DNA from: Paracoccaceae bacterium
GTDB lineage: Bacteria > Pseudomonadota > Alphaproteobacteria > Rhodobacterales > Rhodobacteraceae
Length of the DNA stretch: 64,000 nt
Assembly (NCBI GenBank): GCA_027489375.1
Contig: JAIXZW010000013.1
Coordinates: forward strand, 1 to 64,000
Direction: 5' to 3'
The translations under genes were made by a program, and so were the position numbers. The notes below the pieces were generated by a model. It was not told the DNA's origin, searched no databases, and worked only from the letters and a program-made list of their open reading frames with translations. The stretch's first letter is position 1, and each line of letters begins with the position of its first letter. This document shows, piece after piece, positions 45,057 to 53,971 of this stretch.

Positions 45057-46436
45057 ATGCCCACCGAAGTCATCATGCCCAAGGTCGACATGGACATGGC
45101 GTCGGGGAAACTCGCCGTATGGCATGTGGCCGAAGGCGAGACGGTGAAGAAAGGGGCTGCCCTTTTCGACATCGAAACCGACAAGGCGGCGATGGAGGTG
45201 GAAGCCCCCGCAAGCGGAACCCTGCACCATATCCTTGCCGCACCGGGGGTTTCGGTGCCCGTGGGTAGCCCCGTGGCCTATATCTACGCCGAGGGCGAGG
45301 CTGTCGGCCCTGCCCCCGCAGCCGCCGCACCTGCCGCCGCACCCGCGCCCGCCCCCGCTGCTGTTGCCCCGGTCGCCGAGGCGAGGTCCGAAGCCGTCGC
45401 CTCCACATCCGCGACCAAACCCGAGGCGGTGGCCGCACCCGTCGTGTCCGCACCCGTCATGGCCGAGGCCGCGAACGGGCCGCGTGCCACGCCCGTCGCA
45501 CGGCGTCTTGCCCGCGAGGATGGCATCCTGTTGGCAGCACTGTCCGGCACAGGACCGAACGGGCGGATCCAGCGCCACGATGTCGAGGCCGAGATCGCAC
45601 GTCGCAAGGCTCCGGCAGTGGCACCCGCGGCGCAGCCTGCGCCCTCGGCTCCGGCCTATGCTCTGGACTGGACGCCGCAGGCGGGCGATCTGCACGTGAC
45701 CACGCGCAAGGGGAACGGCGTCCCGCTGGTTCTGGTGCATGGCTTCGCCGCCGATTCCGCGGGCTGGATGGCGCTGGAGCGCGCCTTGCCGCGCGATCTG
45801 CCGCTCGTCCGCATCGACCTGCCCTCGCACGGGCGTTCGCCCCTGCGCCGCATCGGTGGCTTTGCGGAACTTGCCAAGGCTCTGGTGCAGACCTTCGACC
45901 GCATCGCCGAAGGTCCGGTGCATCTGCTTGGCCATTCGCTTGGCGGGGCGCTGTCCCTGGCGCTGGCCGACATCCGCCCGCGCCAGATCAAGACGCTGTC
46001 GCTCATCGCGCCTGCCGGTCTGGGACCGGAAATCGACGGCGCGGCGCTGAATGGCATCGCTCGGGCAAGCACGGCAGACAGCCTTGCACCTTGGCTGAAG
46101 CGGTTGACCGCGCGGCCGGACGGGATCAGCCACGATTTCGCCAAGGCCGCGATGCTGGCGCGGATCGACCCCGCATTGCGGGCCGCCCAGCAGGAGTTGG
46201 CCGAAGTTCTGTTCCCCGATGGCGTGCAGGCTTTCGACCTGACCGCAGCGCTGGAGCGCGTCACCGCGCCGACGCTGATGGTCTGGGGCCGCGACGACCG
46301 CATCCTGCCGTGGAAACAGGCGCTTGCCGCCCCCGGCGGGGTGGCGCTGCATCTGATGCGGGGGGTGGGCCATGTGCCGCATATGGAAGACCCCGATGCC
46401 GTCGCCGCCCTGATCGGGCGGCATATCAGAGCCTGA
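45057..46436 (+). CDS. AcoC-like E2: lipoyl domain fused to alpha/beta hydrolase acyltransferase
   Basis: A 459-residue protein. The lipoyl domain covers residues 1-80 with Lys43 in ETDKAAMEV; an Ala/Pro-rich linker follows at about 82-135; the E1/E3-binding domain is at about 142-180 ([25 protein letters not shown]). The C-terminus is not the usual CAT domain but an alpha/beta hydrolase ([37 protein letters not shown]), as in AcoC of acetoin dehydrogenase. This favours an acetoin-like thiolytic cleavage and not pyruvate oxidation. No E3 gene is nearby, so a shared E3 must serve. A terminator follows. Confidence 0.87.
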   Translation: MPTEVIMPKVDMDMASGKLAVWHVAEGETVKKGAALFDIETDKAAMEVEAPASGTLHHILAAPGVSVPVGSPVAYIYAEGEAVGPAPAAAAPAAAPAPAPAAVAPVAEARSEAVASTSATKPEAVAAPVVSAPVMAEAANGPRATPVARRLAREDGILLAALSGTGPNGRIQRHDVEAEIARRKAPAVAPAAQPAPSAPAYALDWTPQAGDLHVTTRKGNGVPLVLVHGFAADSAGWMALERALPRDLPLVRIDLPSHGRSPLRRIGGFAELAKALVQTFDRIAEGPVHLLGHSLGGALSLALADIRPRQIKTLSLIAPAGLGPEIDGAALNGIARASTADSLAPWLKRLTARPDGISHDFAKAAMLARIDPALRAAQQELAEVLFPDGVQAFDLTAALERVTAPTLMVWGRDDRILPWKQALAAPGGVALHLMRGVGHVPHMEDPDAVAALIGRHIRA

Positions 46437-46444
46437 CCCGACAG

Positions 46445-46475
46445 CACCCCGGCACCGTCCGGGGTGTTTGCTTTT
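46445..46475 (+). terminator. Terminator after the AcoABC-like operon
   Basis: CACCCCGG and CCGGGGTG form an 8-bp stem with a 6-base loop, followed by TTTGCTTTT, nine bases after the E2 stop codon. It is a standard intrinsic terminator. Confidence 0.8.
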
Positions 46476-46540
46476 CTGCCCCGCGCATCTGTTTCGGCAC
46501 CGATCATGGTGCTAGACTTGGCCCGACAAAGGACAGACCC

Positions 46541-47236
46541 ATGACCCCGCGCCCTACCCTTCCGCGTCTTGATCCGGCCCCTCTCAAGGACATGGCCCGC
46601 AGCCTGCGCTTCGTGGCGGAGCGCGGCGGGCGGACCTTGCAGAAGTCGCTGCCGCTTGACGTTTTGCCCGATCCGGCGGCCCGTGTGGCCGATGCGGCGC
46701 TGAGCACCGTGCTCAAGGTCGGGCAGAAGGCGGAGCAGGGTGTTTCGGCCCTTGCCCATGCGCTGCTGGACGACGATGCGCCACCGCCCCCCCTTGACCA
46801 CGCGGCCGAGGCGGAGGGCGAGGCCCGCTTTGCCGCCGCCGCGCATGACGGGTTGCGGGCGGCGCTGGCGCAGCTTGGCGCGGAAAGCTCGCTCGTCAGC
46901 GAAACGGCGGCGCGGCGGGCTTGGGCATCGGTGGCAGAGGCGGGCGCGGGGCAGAAGGACAGTGCCACGGCGGCTGCGCTGTTCCTTGCGCTTTCCGCCC
47001 ATCACGCGGTGCGCGAGGCGATCTGGCCCGAGGACATGTCCCTTTCCCCTGCCGAGGCTGCGCGTGTGGCGGTCTTTGCCGTGCTTCTGGCCATGCTGGC
47101 CGATGCGGCCCAGTTCCACGGCCTGCTTCCCGCTGCCGTGGACATCGCCCTTGCGCTGCGGGCCGATCTTGCCGCCACTGCCGAAGACGCCACGCGGCTT
47201 GCCGCCCTGTTCGACGAATTCCGCAACCATGTCTGA
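46541..47236 (+). CDS. Hypothetical protein, Ala-rich helical
   Basis: A 231-residue protein that I do not recognise. The start is set by AAAGGACAGACCC before the ATG. It is rich in Ala, Leu, Arg and Glu and is predicted to be largely helical; about residues 155-215 alternate hydrophobic helices (AAALFLALSAHHAV, AVFAVLLAMLADAAQ) that could be amphipathic. It has no signal peptide. It overlaps the next gene by 8 bases, so the two proteins are probably made together. It stands between two terminators, apart from the flanking operons. Confidence 0.7.
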   Translation: MTPRPTLPRLDPAPLKDMARSLRFVAERGGRTLQKSLPLDVLPDPAARVADAALSTVLKVGQKAEQGVSALAHALLDDDAPPPPLDHAAEAEGEARFAAAAHDGLRAALAQLGAESSLVSETAARRAWASVAEAGAGQKDSATAAALFLALSAHHAVREAIWPEDMSLSPAEAARVAVFAVLLAMLADAAQFHGLLPAAVDIALALRADLAATAEDATRLAALFDEFRNHV

Positions 47237-47843
47237 CCGTATCGACATCCACCTGCCCGAAACCGCCGAGCCGCTGCGCGATGCGATCCGCCGCCTGCGC
47301 TGGTTCCGGCAGGCGTTGGACCGCCAGCTTGAAGACCTGCGCGCCGAAACGGGGCTGGGCTTCACCGTCGATGACCGCAAGCTGGCGCAGATCTTCGTCA
47401 ACTGGCTGCGCGAGGTCGATGCGCAAAAGCCCAAGGACGCCTCGGCGCGGCGGGCCTATTTCGATTTCGTCTCGGGCCTCATGCTGCGGGACCTGTTGCG
47501 CGAGATGCCCTTGCAGGCGGGGCCGCTGCCTGCGAACGCGGACCTGTCGCAGCCCGAATATTTCTGGCCCGAAGGCTTTGCCCTGACACTCTTTTGCCTG
47601 AACGTCCGCGCCGCGGTGATCGAGCAGGAGTTCAACGCAGAAACCACCCTTGCGCCCGAATTCTTCAGCCTGCGGCAGTGGTGGACCTTCAAGGAAAACG
47701 TGGCGCAGGATGCCGCCACGGCCATCGGCTTTTTCGATGTGTTCGCGGGGAACCACCCCGATTGGCAGATGCCCGACAGCTTCCGCCACCGCCTGAACAA
47801 TGTGCTTCTGGCGCAAGCCACGACACAGCGTCTGGCCGACTGA
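47229..47843 (+). CDS. Hypothetical protein, partner of the preceding gene
   Basis: A 204-residue soluble protein of unknown function. It has no signal peptide or membrane helix. Trp, Phe and charged residues are frequent (LRWFRQALDRQLEDLR, KLAQIFVNWLREVDAQKP, FSLRQWWTFKENV), suggesting a compact helical fold. The start overlaps the preceding gene by 8 bases, which indicates coupled translation and a two-protein unit. A bidirectional terminator follows. Confidence 0.72.
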   Translation: MSDRIDIHLPETAEPLRDAIRRLRWFRQALDRQLEDLRAETGLGFTVDDRKLAQIFVNWLREVDAQKPKDASARRAYFDFVSGLMLRDLLREMPLQAGPLPANADLSQPEYFWPEGFALTLFCLNVRAAVIEQEFNAETTLAPEFFSLRQWWTFKENVAQDAATAIGFFDVFAGNHPDWQMPDSFRHRLNNVLLAQATTQRLAD

Positions 47844-47862
47844 ACCCTGAGTCACAATGAAG

Positions 47863-47888
47863 AAAGGGCAGGGTTTCCCCTGCCCTTT
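47863..47888. terminator. Bidirectional terminator
   Basis: AAAGGGCAGGG and CCCTGCCCTTT form a perfect 11-bp stem with a 4-base loop between convergent genes. The A and T tails at the stem ends serve both directions. A second GC stem (47904-47912 with 47922-47930) follows just before the permease stop. Confidence 0.85.
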
Positions 47889-47942
47889 GCGACCGGCCAC
47901 CTTGCCCCCGCAGGCCACCGTTGCGGGGGCGGTTCCGAACGA

Positions 47943-48917
47943 TCAGGCGCCCGGTTTCTTGCCGAAGGCCACGGCCACGATGATGATCGCGCCCGAAATC
48001 ATCATCTGCTCGGACACATCGAGGCCCATGATGATCAGACCGTTGTTGATCGTCCCGATGAGCAGCGAGCCTGCAAAGGTGCCAAGGATCGTGCCCTTGC
48101 CGCCGAACAGGCTGGTCCCGCCAAGGATCACGGCGGCAATCGCCATCAGCTCGGCCCCTTCGCCAAAGTTGAAGCGCGCCGTCTGCATCATGCCCGAATA
48201 GAGCAGACCCGCCAGCGCCGCAGCAGCGCCCGACAGAAGGAAGGCGTAGAACTTCACCCGCCGCGTTTTCACGCCCGAATATTCCGCCGCTTGGCGGTTG
48301 CCGCCGGTGGCAAGGATCTCGCGCCCGAAGCCGGTGTATTTCAGTACGACATGCCCGAGCAACGCGATCACGACCGACCAGATGAGAAGCGAGGGAATGC
48401 CGAACACGTAGCCCGATCCGAACAACCCGTTGAACGACTGGTTCGAGATGGACACGGGGTTGGTATAGGTCACGCGCATGTCGAAACCGCGGATGAATTG
48501 CATCATCCCGAGCGTGACGAGGAACGAGGGAATTCCGATCATCGTCACGAAGAACCCGTTCAGAAGGCCCACGGCAAGCCCCGACCCGATGGCCGCAGCC
48601 ACCGCGACCGGCCAGGGTAGGCCCGCTTGCATCACCAGCCCCGCGACCAGCGCGGCGAGGGCCGTGGTCGAGCCGACAGACAGGTCAAGCTCGCCCGCCG
48701 AGATGACGAAGGTCATGGCGACGGCGATCACCGTGATCATCGCCGTGGTGCGGGCGATGTTGAACAGGTTGGTGACGCTCAGGAATCCGCTGTCGCCGAT
48801 GGTGAAGCCGAAGAAGGCGAGCACGATGACGAAGAAGATGTAGACGACGTAGTTCTGCCACTGGATATCAGGCATGGACAGCGTCGGTCTGCTGGGCACG
48901 GTGGCCTTGGATTGCAT
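47943..48917 (-). CDS. Sugar ABC transporter A, permease (RbsC type)
   Basis: A 324-residue RbsC-type permease with about nine hydrophobic helices. ISAGELDLSVGSTTAL and GGTSLFGGKGTILGTFAG are family motifs. Its first 50 bases overlap the end of the ATPase gene, an unusually long overlap within an otherwise normal operon; ATG 48917 gives a sensible leader (MQSKATVPSRPTLSM). It is the last gene of an operon that starts with the hydrolase at 52671. Confidence 0.86.
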   Translation of the reverse strand: MQSKATVPSRPTLSMPDIQWQNYVVYIFFVIVLAFFGFTIGDSGFLSVTNLFNIARTTAMITVIAVAMTFVISAGELDLSVGSTTALAALVAGLVMQAGLPWPVAVAAAIGSGLAVGLLNGFFVTMIGIPSFLVTLGMMQFIRGFDMRVTYTNPVSISNQSFNGLFGSGYVFGIPSLLIWSVVIALLGHVVLKYTGFGREILATGGNRQAAEYSGVKTRRVKFYAFLLSGAAAALAGLLYSGMMQTARFNFGEGAELMAIAAVILGGTSLFGGKGTILGTFAGSLLIGTINNGLIIMGLDVSEQMMISGAIIIVAVAFGKKPGA

Positions 48918-50397
48918 GATGGAGTTCCTCCTCAGACGCCACGTTGCGGCGGTTCAATTCCTGCGAGATGCGCCCGCCATGCAGCACAAGGATGCGGTCG
49001 CTGATCGCCATGAGTTCTTCGAGTTCGGACGAGATCACCAGAACAGCCATCCCCGCATCGGCCATGCGGCGAACGGTATCGACGATTTCGGACTTGGCCC
49101 CGATGTCCACGCCGATCGTCGGCTCGTCCAGGATCAGAAGCCGCGGGCCACGGGCAAGCCACTTGCCAAGCACGATCTTTTGCTGGTTCCCGCCCGACAG
49201 AAGCCGCGCCAGCTTGTCCGGCCCGTCGGTCTTGATCGACAGGTCGCGGATGGTGCGGTTGACGGTCTGCAAGCCTTCGGCATCGCGCACGAAGAAATGG
49301 CGGGTGAAGCGTTGGAGGTTGGGAAGCAGGATGTTGTCCCGCACCGAATGGTCGAGGACGAGGCCCATCTTGCGCCGGTCTTCCGGCACCAGCGCAATGC
49401 CACGGTCGATGGCATCGGCCTGACCGCGCACGGGTTTGCCGTCAAAGACCACCTCGCCCGACAGGGCGGGGCGGCGGCCGAAGATGGTTTCGGCAATTTC
49501 GGTCCGGCCCGACCCCATGAGGCCCGCAAGACCCACGATCTCGCCGGGGCGGATGTCGAAGCTGACGTCGTTGATGCGGGTCGCAAGGCGCAGGTTGCGG
49601 ACTTGCAGGATCGGCGCGGTGTCGTGACGGTCGCCACGGTCCTGCCATTCGAACGAGGCCGCGTTGCCCGCGCCGAGCATGGCATCGACGATCTCTTCGA
49701 CGGTCAGGCGGGCGCAGGGTTCGGTCATCACCGTCTCGCCATCGCGCATGACGGTCACGCGGTCGCAGATGGTCAGGATTTCGGCCATGCGGTGCGAGAT
49801 GTAGACGATGGTGATGCCGCTGGCCTTGAGCTTGCGGACCAGCACGAAAAGCGCCTCGGTCTCGGCTTCGGACAGGGAGGAGGTGGGTTCGTCCATGACC
49901 AGAATGCGCGCGTTCTTGGACAGCGCCTTGGCGATTTCGACAATCTGCATCAGGCCGACGCTCAGGTTGCCGACCAGTGTTTCGGGGTCGACATCGACAC
50001 CAAGTTCCTGAAGGAGCAGGCGCGACTGGCGCACCATTTCGGAATTGTCGATGAACGGGGTTCCGGCGATGCGCGGTTCGCGTTTCAGCCAGATGTTCTG
50101 CGCCACGGTCAGCGTTGGCACCAGCGAGAATTCCTGGAATATCATCGCGATACCGGCGCGCGTCGCCGCAGTCGTGTCTGCCACGTCGACGGGCTGGCCG
50201 TCGATCAGCACGGTGCCGGAGTCCTTTTGGTAAACGCCGGTCAAGATCTTCATCAGCGTGGATTTGCCCGCGCCGTTGCCGCCCATCAGGGCATGGACCT
50301 CGCCACGCCGCAGGTGGAAGTGGACCCGCTTCAGCACCGGCACGTTGCCAAAGCTCTTCCGGATATCGGTCATTTCCAGAAAGTCATGGGTGGACAT
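48868..50397 (-). CDS. Sugar ABC transporter A, double-domain ATPase (RbsA type)
   Basis: A 509-residue ATPase with two nucleotide-binding domains. The first has Walker A GGNGAGKST, signature LSVGLMQIVEIAKA and Walker B ILVMDEPTSSL; the second has the usual degenerate Walker A (LMGSGRTE), signature LSGGNQQKIVLGKW and LLILDEPTIGVD. Length is typical. It energises the permease encoded next. Confidence 0.9.
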   Translation of the reverse strand: MSTHDFLEMTDIRKSFGNVPVLKRVHFHLRRGEVHALMGGNGAGKSTLMKILTGVYQKDSGTVLIDGQPVDVADTTAATRAGIAMIFQEFSLVPTLTVAQNIWLKREPRIAGTPFIDNSEMVRQSRLLLQELGVDVDPETLVGNLSVGLMQIVEIAKALSKNARILVMDEPTSSLSEAETEALFVLVRKLKASGITIVYISHRMAEILTICDRVTVMRDGETVMTEPCARLTVEEIVDAMLGAGNAASFEWQDRGDRHDTAPILQVRNLRLATRINDVSFDIRPGEIVGLAGLMGSGRTEIAETIFGRRPALSGEVVFDGKPVRGQADAIDRGIALVPEDRRKMGLVLDHSVRDNILLPNLQRFTRHFFVRDAEGLQTVNRTIRDLSIKTDGPDKLARLLSGGNQQKIVLGKWLARGPRLLILDEPTIGVDIGAKSEIVDTVRRMADAGMAVLVISSELEELMAISDRILVLHGGRISQELNRRNVASEEELHHAIQGHRAQQTDAVHA

Positions 50398-50428
50398 GGC
50401 GAACCTCGGGGCGAGAGAAGGAAAGGGG

Positions 50429-50455
50429 GGGCGCGGCAGGGAGCATGCCGCGCCC
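50429..50455 (-). other. Stem-loop after binding-protein gene A
   Basis: GGGCGCGGCA and TGCCGCGCCC form a perfect 10-bp stem directly downstream of the binding-protein stop on the minus strand. It is an attenuator or stabilising hairpin between the binding protein and ATPase genes. Confidence 0.6.
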
Positions 50456-50463
50456 GAAGCCGC

Positions 50464-51633
50464 TTATTGCGACAGCGCGTCCGACATTTCGGCGGGCAGA
50501 TCGACGCGGTAGATCGTCTTGTAGCCCTCGGGCAGGGTCGAGCGCGTCACCTTGAGCGGCGGCACGACGACATAGGACGGGGTCGTTTCGCCGATCAGCG
50601 CAAGCGCGCCGATGGTGGCTTCGGCCGTGCCCTGATCATAGGGGCGCTGCGACGAGATACCGGCGATGAAGCCGTTCTGCGCCATGTTGAGAGCGACGAT
50701 CTGGTCGAAGTTCTCGTTCACGATCTTGAAGTCGGCGGGCGTGCGACCGGCAACGTTGGCGGCGGTCACGGCACCCATCGCGGGGATCGACCAGCTTGCA
50801 TACATCCCGTCGAGAGTCGGGAAGCGGGCGAGAACGCCTTGCGCCACTTCCTGCCCCTTGTTCGGGTCGTTGTGACCGGCAGCGGCGACGACGTTCAGTT
50901 CGGGGTATTTCGCCATGACACGGGCGATGAAGCCTTCGTAGCGCAGGTTGGTCACGTAGAAGTCGTTGGCGAAATACATCGCAGCGACGTCACCCTTGCC
51001 ACCCAGCGATTCCGCCAGAGCGTCGGCCAGATACATGCCGAGCGCGAGGTTGTCGGACGAGATGATCGCCGCATAGTCCTTGCCCGGGTCCATCCCGTCG
51101 ACGGCCTGGTCGATGAACACCACCTTGGTGCCGGCTTCCGAGATCTTCTTGTAGGCCGAAGCGGTGGTCTGGCCGTTCAGCGGGATCGAGACGAGCAGGT
51201 CGGGCTTGAGCACCGAGATGGCTTCGAGGTCGGCGATCTGCTTGGCGTCGTCCCAGTTGGCGTTGGTTTCGGCAACGACCTTGATGCCCAGCTTTTCGAA
51301 GTTTTCCTTGAGGCCGATAAGCTGCTGGCTTGCCCAGTCGTCACCCAGCCAGCCCATCGAGATGGCGACGGTGAAGTTGCCGGCCTTGACCTTTTCGATC
51401 TGCGCGTCGGTCAGTTTGAGGTCCGAAGCGGGGAAACCCGGCTCGCCGCGCTGGCCGTCCGACACCACGACTCCGTCGAGGTTGTCGAGCTTGGCAAGCT
51501 CCATCGTCTTGGCAGACGGTTCCTTGTACCACATGGGGTGCTGGATATCGGCCGCGATTTCCGCAAGTGCGAAGCCCGGCACGACGGCGACGGTCATCGC
51601 CAGCGCAAGGCTCTTGAGTTTGAGGGCTTTCAT
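50464..51633 (-). CDS. Sugar ABC transporter A, substrate-binding protein
   Basis: A 389-residue periplasmic binding protein with a clear signal peptide (MKALKLKSLALAMTVAVV, cleavage near FALAEI). The mature protein has the type I periplasmic fold (FTVAISMGWLGDDWASQQ, VVFIDQAVDGMDPG, VAAMYFANDFYVTN). It is longer than RbsB by about 90 residues. It is 102 bp downstream of the hydrolase gene in one operon. The ligand is unknown; sugar-type transporters of this class also carry polyols and small cyclic compounds. Confidence 0.85.
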   Translation of the reverse strand: MKALKLKSLALAMTVAVVPGFALAEIAADIQHPMWYKEPSAKTMELAKLDNLDGVVVSDGQRGEPGFPASDLKLTDAQIEKVKAGNFTVAISMGWLGDDWASQQLIGLKENFEKLGIKVVAETNANWDDAKQIADLEAISVLKPDLLVSIPLNGQTTASAYKKISEAGTKVVFIDQAVDGMDPGKDYAAIISSDNLALGMYLADALAESLGGKGDVAAMYFANDFYVTNLRYEGFIARVMAKYPELNVVAAAGHNDPNKGQEVAQGVLARFPTLDGMYASWSIPAMGAVTAANVAGRTPADFKIVNENFDQIVALNMAQNGFIAGISSQRPYDQGTAEATIGALALIGETTPSYVVVPPLKVTRSTLPEGYKTIYRVDLPAEMSDALSQ

Positions 51634-51735
51634 GGGGGTCTTCCTCCTGGTTTATGGATGTGACGGACCCTCCCTCATCCTCCGAGGGCCGCGCCAAACT
51701 TGGGGTGAACTTTGGGTAGGGCGGTTGCCGCCGCG

Positions 51736-52671
51736 TCAGGACGCGGCGACAGCACCTTTCTTGCGGTCGAGCATGAATTCGCGCAGCGTCAGGGCCAGCC
51801 GCTCGGGCGCTTCCAGTGCAAGGCTATGCCCGCATTCCTGGAACACTTCCGACCGTTCGACGCCCTTGGCCACGTTCTCCATCTGCCCGCGCACCAGCTC
51901 GCCGAAGAATTCGGGGGCGCCGATGGTCAGGATGGGCAGATCGAGCTTCGACTTCTTCAGCTCGGCATTGATGCGCGCGTTCTTGAGGCCCGCGCGATAG
52001 GTTTCAAGGCAGCCGCGCAGACCGCCGGGGGCGGAAAGGCGGGCAATCCATTCGTCGATCGCCTCGTTGGTGATGGCGTTCGGGTTCCAGGTTTCGGCCT
52101 TGATCCAGAACTCCCAGAATTCCCGCTCGCGGCCCGTGATCAGCATCTCGGGCAGGTGGGGGATCCAGAAGAAGGGGATGTGCCAGACCCAGACGCCGCG
52201 CAGGTCGAACTGCGACGAGACGTTCGCGGGGGTGAAGTTGGACCACTCTTCCAGCCCCTCGCCCGACAGCAGCATCTCGCTGAACGACAGCGTCTTGACG
52301 CGGGCGCGTTCGGTGGCGGCCAGCGCATAGGCGAATTCCGCGCCACGGTCTTCGCCGTGAAGGTGGAATGTTTCGTGGCCCAGATGGGTCATCAGCGCGG
52401 CCACATCCTTGGCGTTGGTCACGCTGTCATAACCCTCTTCGGCCGGCGGCTTGTCGGTATCGCCGAAGCCGCGCAGGTCGGGAGCGACCACCGTGAAATA
52501 CGGCGTGAGCAGCGGGATCAGCTTGTACCAGTAGAAATGGGTCTTGGGCGTGCCGTGTAACAGGAGGAGCGGTTCGCCCTGCCCTGCGGTCACGTAATGC
52601 ATGCGGATGCCATTGACCCGCGCCCGCCCGTGTTTCACCGGCGCACCGGTATGATCGTAAATCTCGGCCAT
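51736..52671 (-). CDS. Alpha/beta hydrolase, haloacetate dehalogenase/epoxide hydrolase type
   Basis: A 311-residue hydrolase. The nucleophile is Asp in HLHGEDRGAEFAY, where esterases have Ser; the DRGA motif is that of haloacetate dehalogenases and related epoxide hydrolases. The oxyanion motif is LLHGTPKTHFYW, and the catalytic His is in ECGHSLALEAPE. AGGAGG precedes the ATG. It heads the operon of ABC transporter A and lies behind tandem 32-bp SorC-type elements. A halogenated or epoxide substrate is possible, but the Asp nucleophile may also serve ester or lactone chemistry. Confidence 0.82.
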   Translation of the reverse strand: MAEIYDHTGAPVKHGRARVNGIRMHYVTAGQGEPLLLLHGTPKTHFYWYKLIPLLTPYFTVVAPDLRGFGDTDKPPAEEGYDSVTNAKDVAALMTHLGHETFHLHGEDRGAEFAYALAATERARVKTLSFSEMLLSGEGLEEWSNFTPANVSSQFDLRGVWVWHIPFFWIPHLPEMLITGREREFWEFWIKAETWNPNAITNEAIDEWIARLSAPGGLRGCLETYRAGLKNARINAELKKSKLDLPILTIGAPEFFGELVRGQMENVAKGVERSEVFQECGHSLALEAPERLALTLREFMLDRKKGAVAAS

Positions 52672-52690
52672 GCAGAACCTCCTCCTGCCT

Positions 52691-52755
52691 GCACATTTCT
52701 GAAATCAAATTTCGCAATGTTCAGAACAAATGTCAACAGCGATGCGCGATTGTTC
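52691..52755. promoter_or_regulatory. Tandem 32-bp SorC-type elements D1 and D2
   Basis: D1 (52691-52722) has arms GCACATTT and AATGTTC; D2 (52724-52755) has GAACAAATGT and GATTGTTC. They are 33 bp apart centre to centre, one base between them. A TTGACA -35 box on the minus strand lies in D2 (52736-52731). The hydrolase ATG is at 52671. Tandem binding suits the tetrameric SorC proteins. Confidence 0.68.
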
Positions 52756-52893
52756 AGTCAGCCGAATCCCTTGATTTCATTGGAGTTGCGCCAAGAACCG
52801 CTCAAAATCTGCGCAGAACTTGCCGGTTGCGCGCCGAATCAACGGGGCGGAGGAGGCGATCATTCGTAATGCCCGCCTCGCAGATGCCCAATG

Positions 52894-52918
52894 AAAAACC
52901 CCGGCCTTTCGGCCGGGG
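52894..52918 (-). terminator. Terminator after BKACE1
   Basis: On the minus strand CCCCGGCC, loop GAAA, GGCCGGGG is followed by TTTTT. It lies 31 bp after the BKACE1 stop and separates that operon from the next promoter (elements D1/D2). Confidence 0.9.
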
Positions 52919-52948
52919 TGCGGATGATGTTGGCGCGGGTTCGGGCGG

Positions 52949-53896
52949 TCAGGTGATGTTGTAGATGCGCCGTGCGTCGTCTTGCGTGGCGATGGGGCGC
53001 CCCACCTCGCGCGCAATCTCTTGCACCTCTTGCAACAGTTCAAGGTTCGTCGGGTTGCGGTCGGGGCTGTAATGCAGCTCAAGCCCGGTCTTCACATGCC
53101 CGCCGAGTTCGATCGTGCGGCGGATCAGCGGGCGGTAGTCGTAATCCCCCTCGCCCCAGATCGAGATGAACCACGGCAGCTTGTGCTTGGCCTGCGAGAT
53201 CATGTCGAGATAGTAGTAAAGACTTTCAAGCGACGGCTCCATGCCGCAGGTGCCGATGGGCTTCTCGCTGGTCAGGCCGTATTTGCCGACGAAGTAAAAG
53301 TCCCAGTTCGACCCTTTGGTGAACATGCCGCGGTCGACGTAGTGGCGGGCGACGCGCAGGTGTCCGGGTTCGTAGACGCCCCAGATCATGGCGATGTCGC
53401 GTTCGCGGCAGAACTTCACCTGACGGGCCACCTGCGTCAGATCCCAGCCATAGGCGCGGCCGACGGCATTGCCTTCGGCATCCTCGTCGATCACGAACTG
53501 GTCGATTCCGGTATCGACGACGGCGACCTGCACATTGGCGTATTTGTTCAGGTAATCGACATGCTCAAGCCCGCAGTCGTCCGGTGCGACGAGGTTGTTG
53601 TTGCAGGTGGTCGGATACCAGATCATGTCGGGGCGCGCTTTCAGGATGCGGTCCCACGCCAGCATGTAATCGTCGAAGGCCGCCTTGCCGAGCAGGTCGA
53701 AGTTGGTGTTGTGCACGTGGATGGCTGTGGCTCCGGCATCCCAGCAGCGGATCGCATCCTCCACCACCTCGTCATAGGTGACGGGGGTATTGGGGTTCAT
53801 GCGCTTGGTGCGGACACCGTTCTGGTGGCTTTCGATCATCACCGGTTCGTCCCAAGCGGGCTTCATATCGGCGAAACGGTCAAGTGCTGTGGCCAT
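52949..53896 (-). CDS. BKACE-family (DUF849) beta-keto acid cleavage enzyme, BKACE1
   Basis: A 315-residue TIM-barrel enzyme of the BKACE family. The zinc ligands are expected at His60 and His62 in AIHVHNTNFD; further family segments are GTCGMEPSLES, GGHVKTGLELHYSPDRN and the C-terminal IAREVGRPIATQDDARRIY. BKACEs condense a beta-keto acid with acetyl-CoA and release acetoacetate plus a CoA ester. It is the last gene of an operon with two permeases, an ATPase and a binding protein. A near-identical C-terminus is encoded at the window end (63880-64000). Substrate unknown; GAGGAGGATGCC precedes the ATG. Confidence 0.87.
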   Translation of the reverse strand: MATALDRFADMKPAWDEPVMIESHQNGVRTKRMNPNTPVTYDEVVEDAIRCWDAGATAIHVHNTNFDLLGKAAFDDYMLAWDRILKARPDMIWYPTTCNNNLVAPDDCGLEHVDYLNKYANVQVAVVDTGIDQFVIDEDAEGNAVGRAYGWDLTQVARQVKFCRERDIAMIWGVYEPGHLRVARHYVDRGMFTKGSNWDFYFVGKYGLTSEKPIGTCGMEPSLESLYYYLDMISQAKHKLPWFISIWGEGDYDYRPLIRRTIELGGHVKTGLELHYSPDRNPTNLELLQEVQEIAREVGRPIATQDDARRIYNIT

Positions 53897-53971
53897 GGCA
53901 TCCTCCTCTTCTGTCCTTGGCCGGACGCGGGTTCCCCCTTGCGCGTCCTGTATGGGTGCCCGTCGGGGCGG

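Noticed and set aside
47904-47930. Second terminator next to the 47863-47888 hairpin
   Set aside because: The GC stem is perfect, but there is no T-run and it lies immediately before a gene end already served by the first hairpin.
48874-51663. Plus-strand frame of 929 codons opposite transporter A
   Set aside because: The minus-strand ATPase and binding protein have all family motifs; the plus frame has none.
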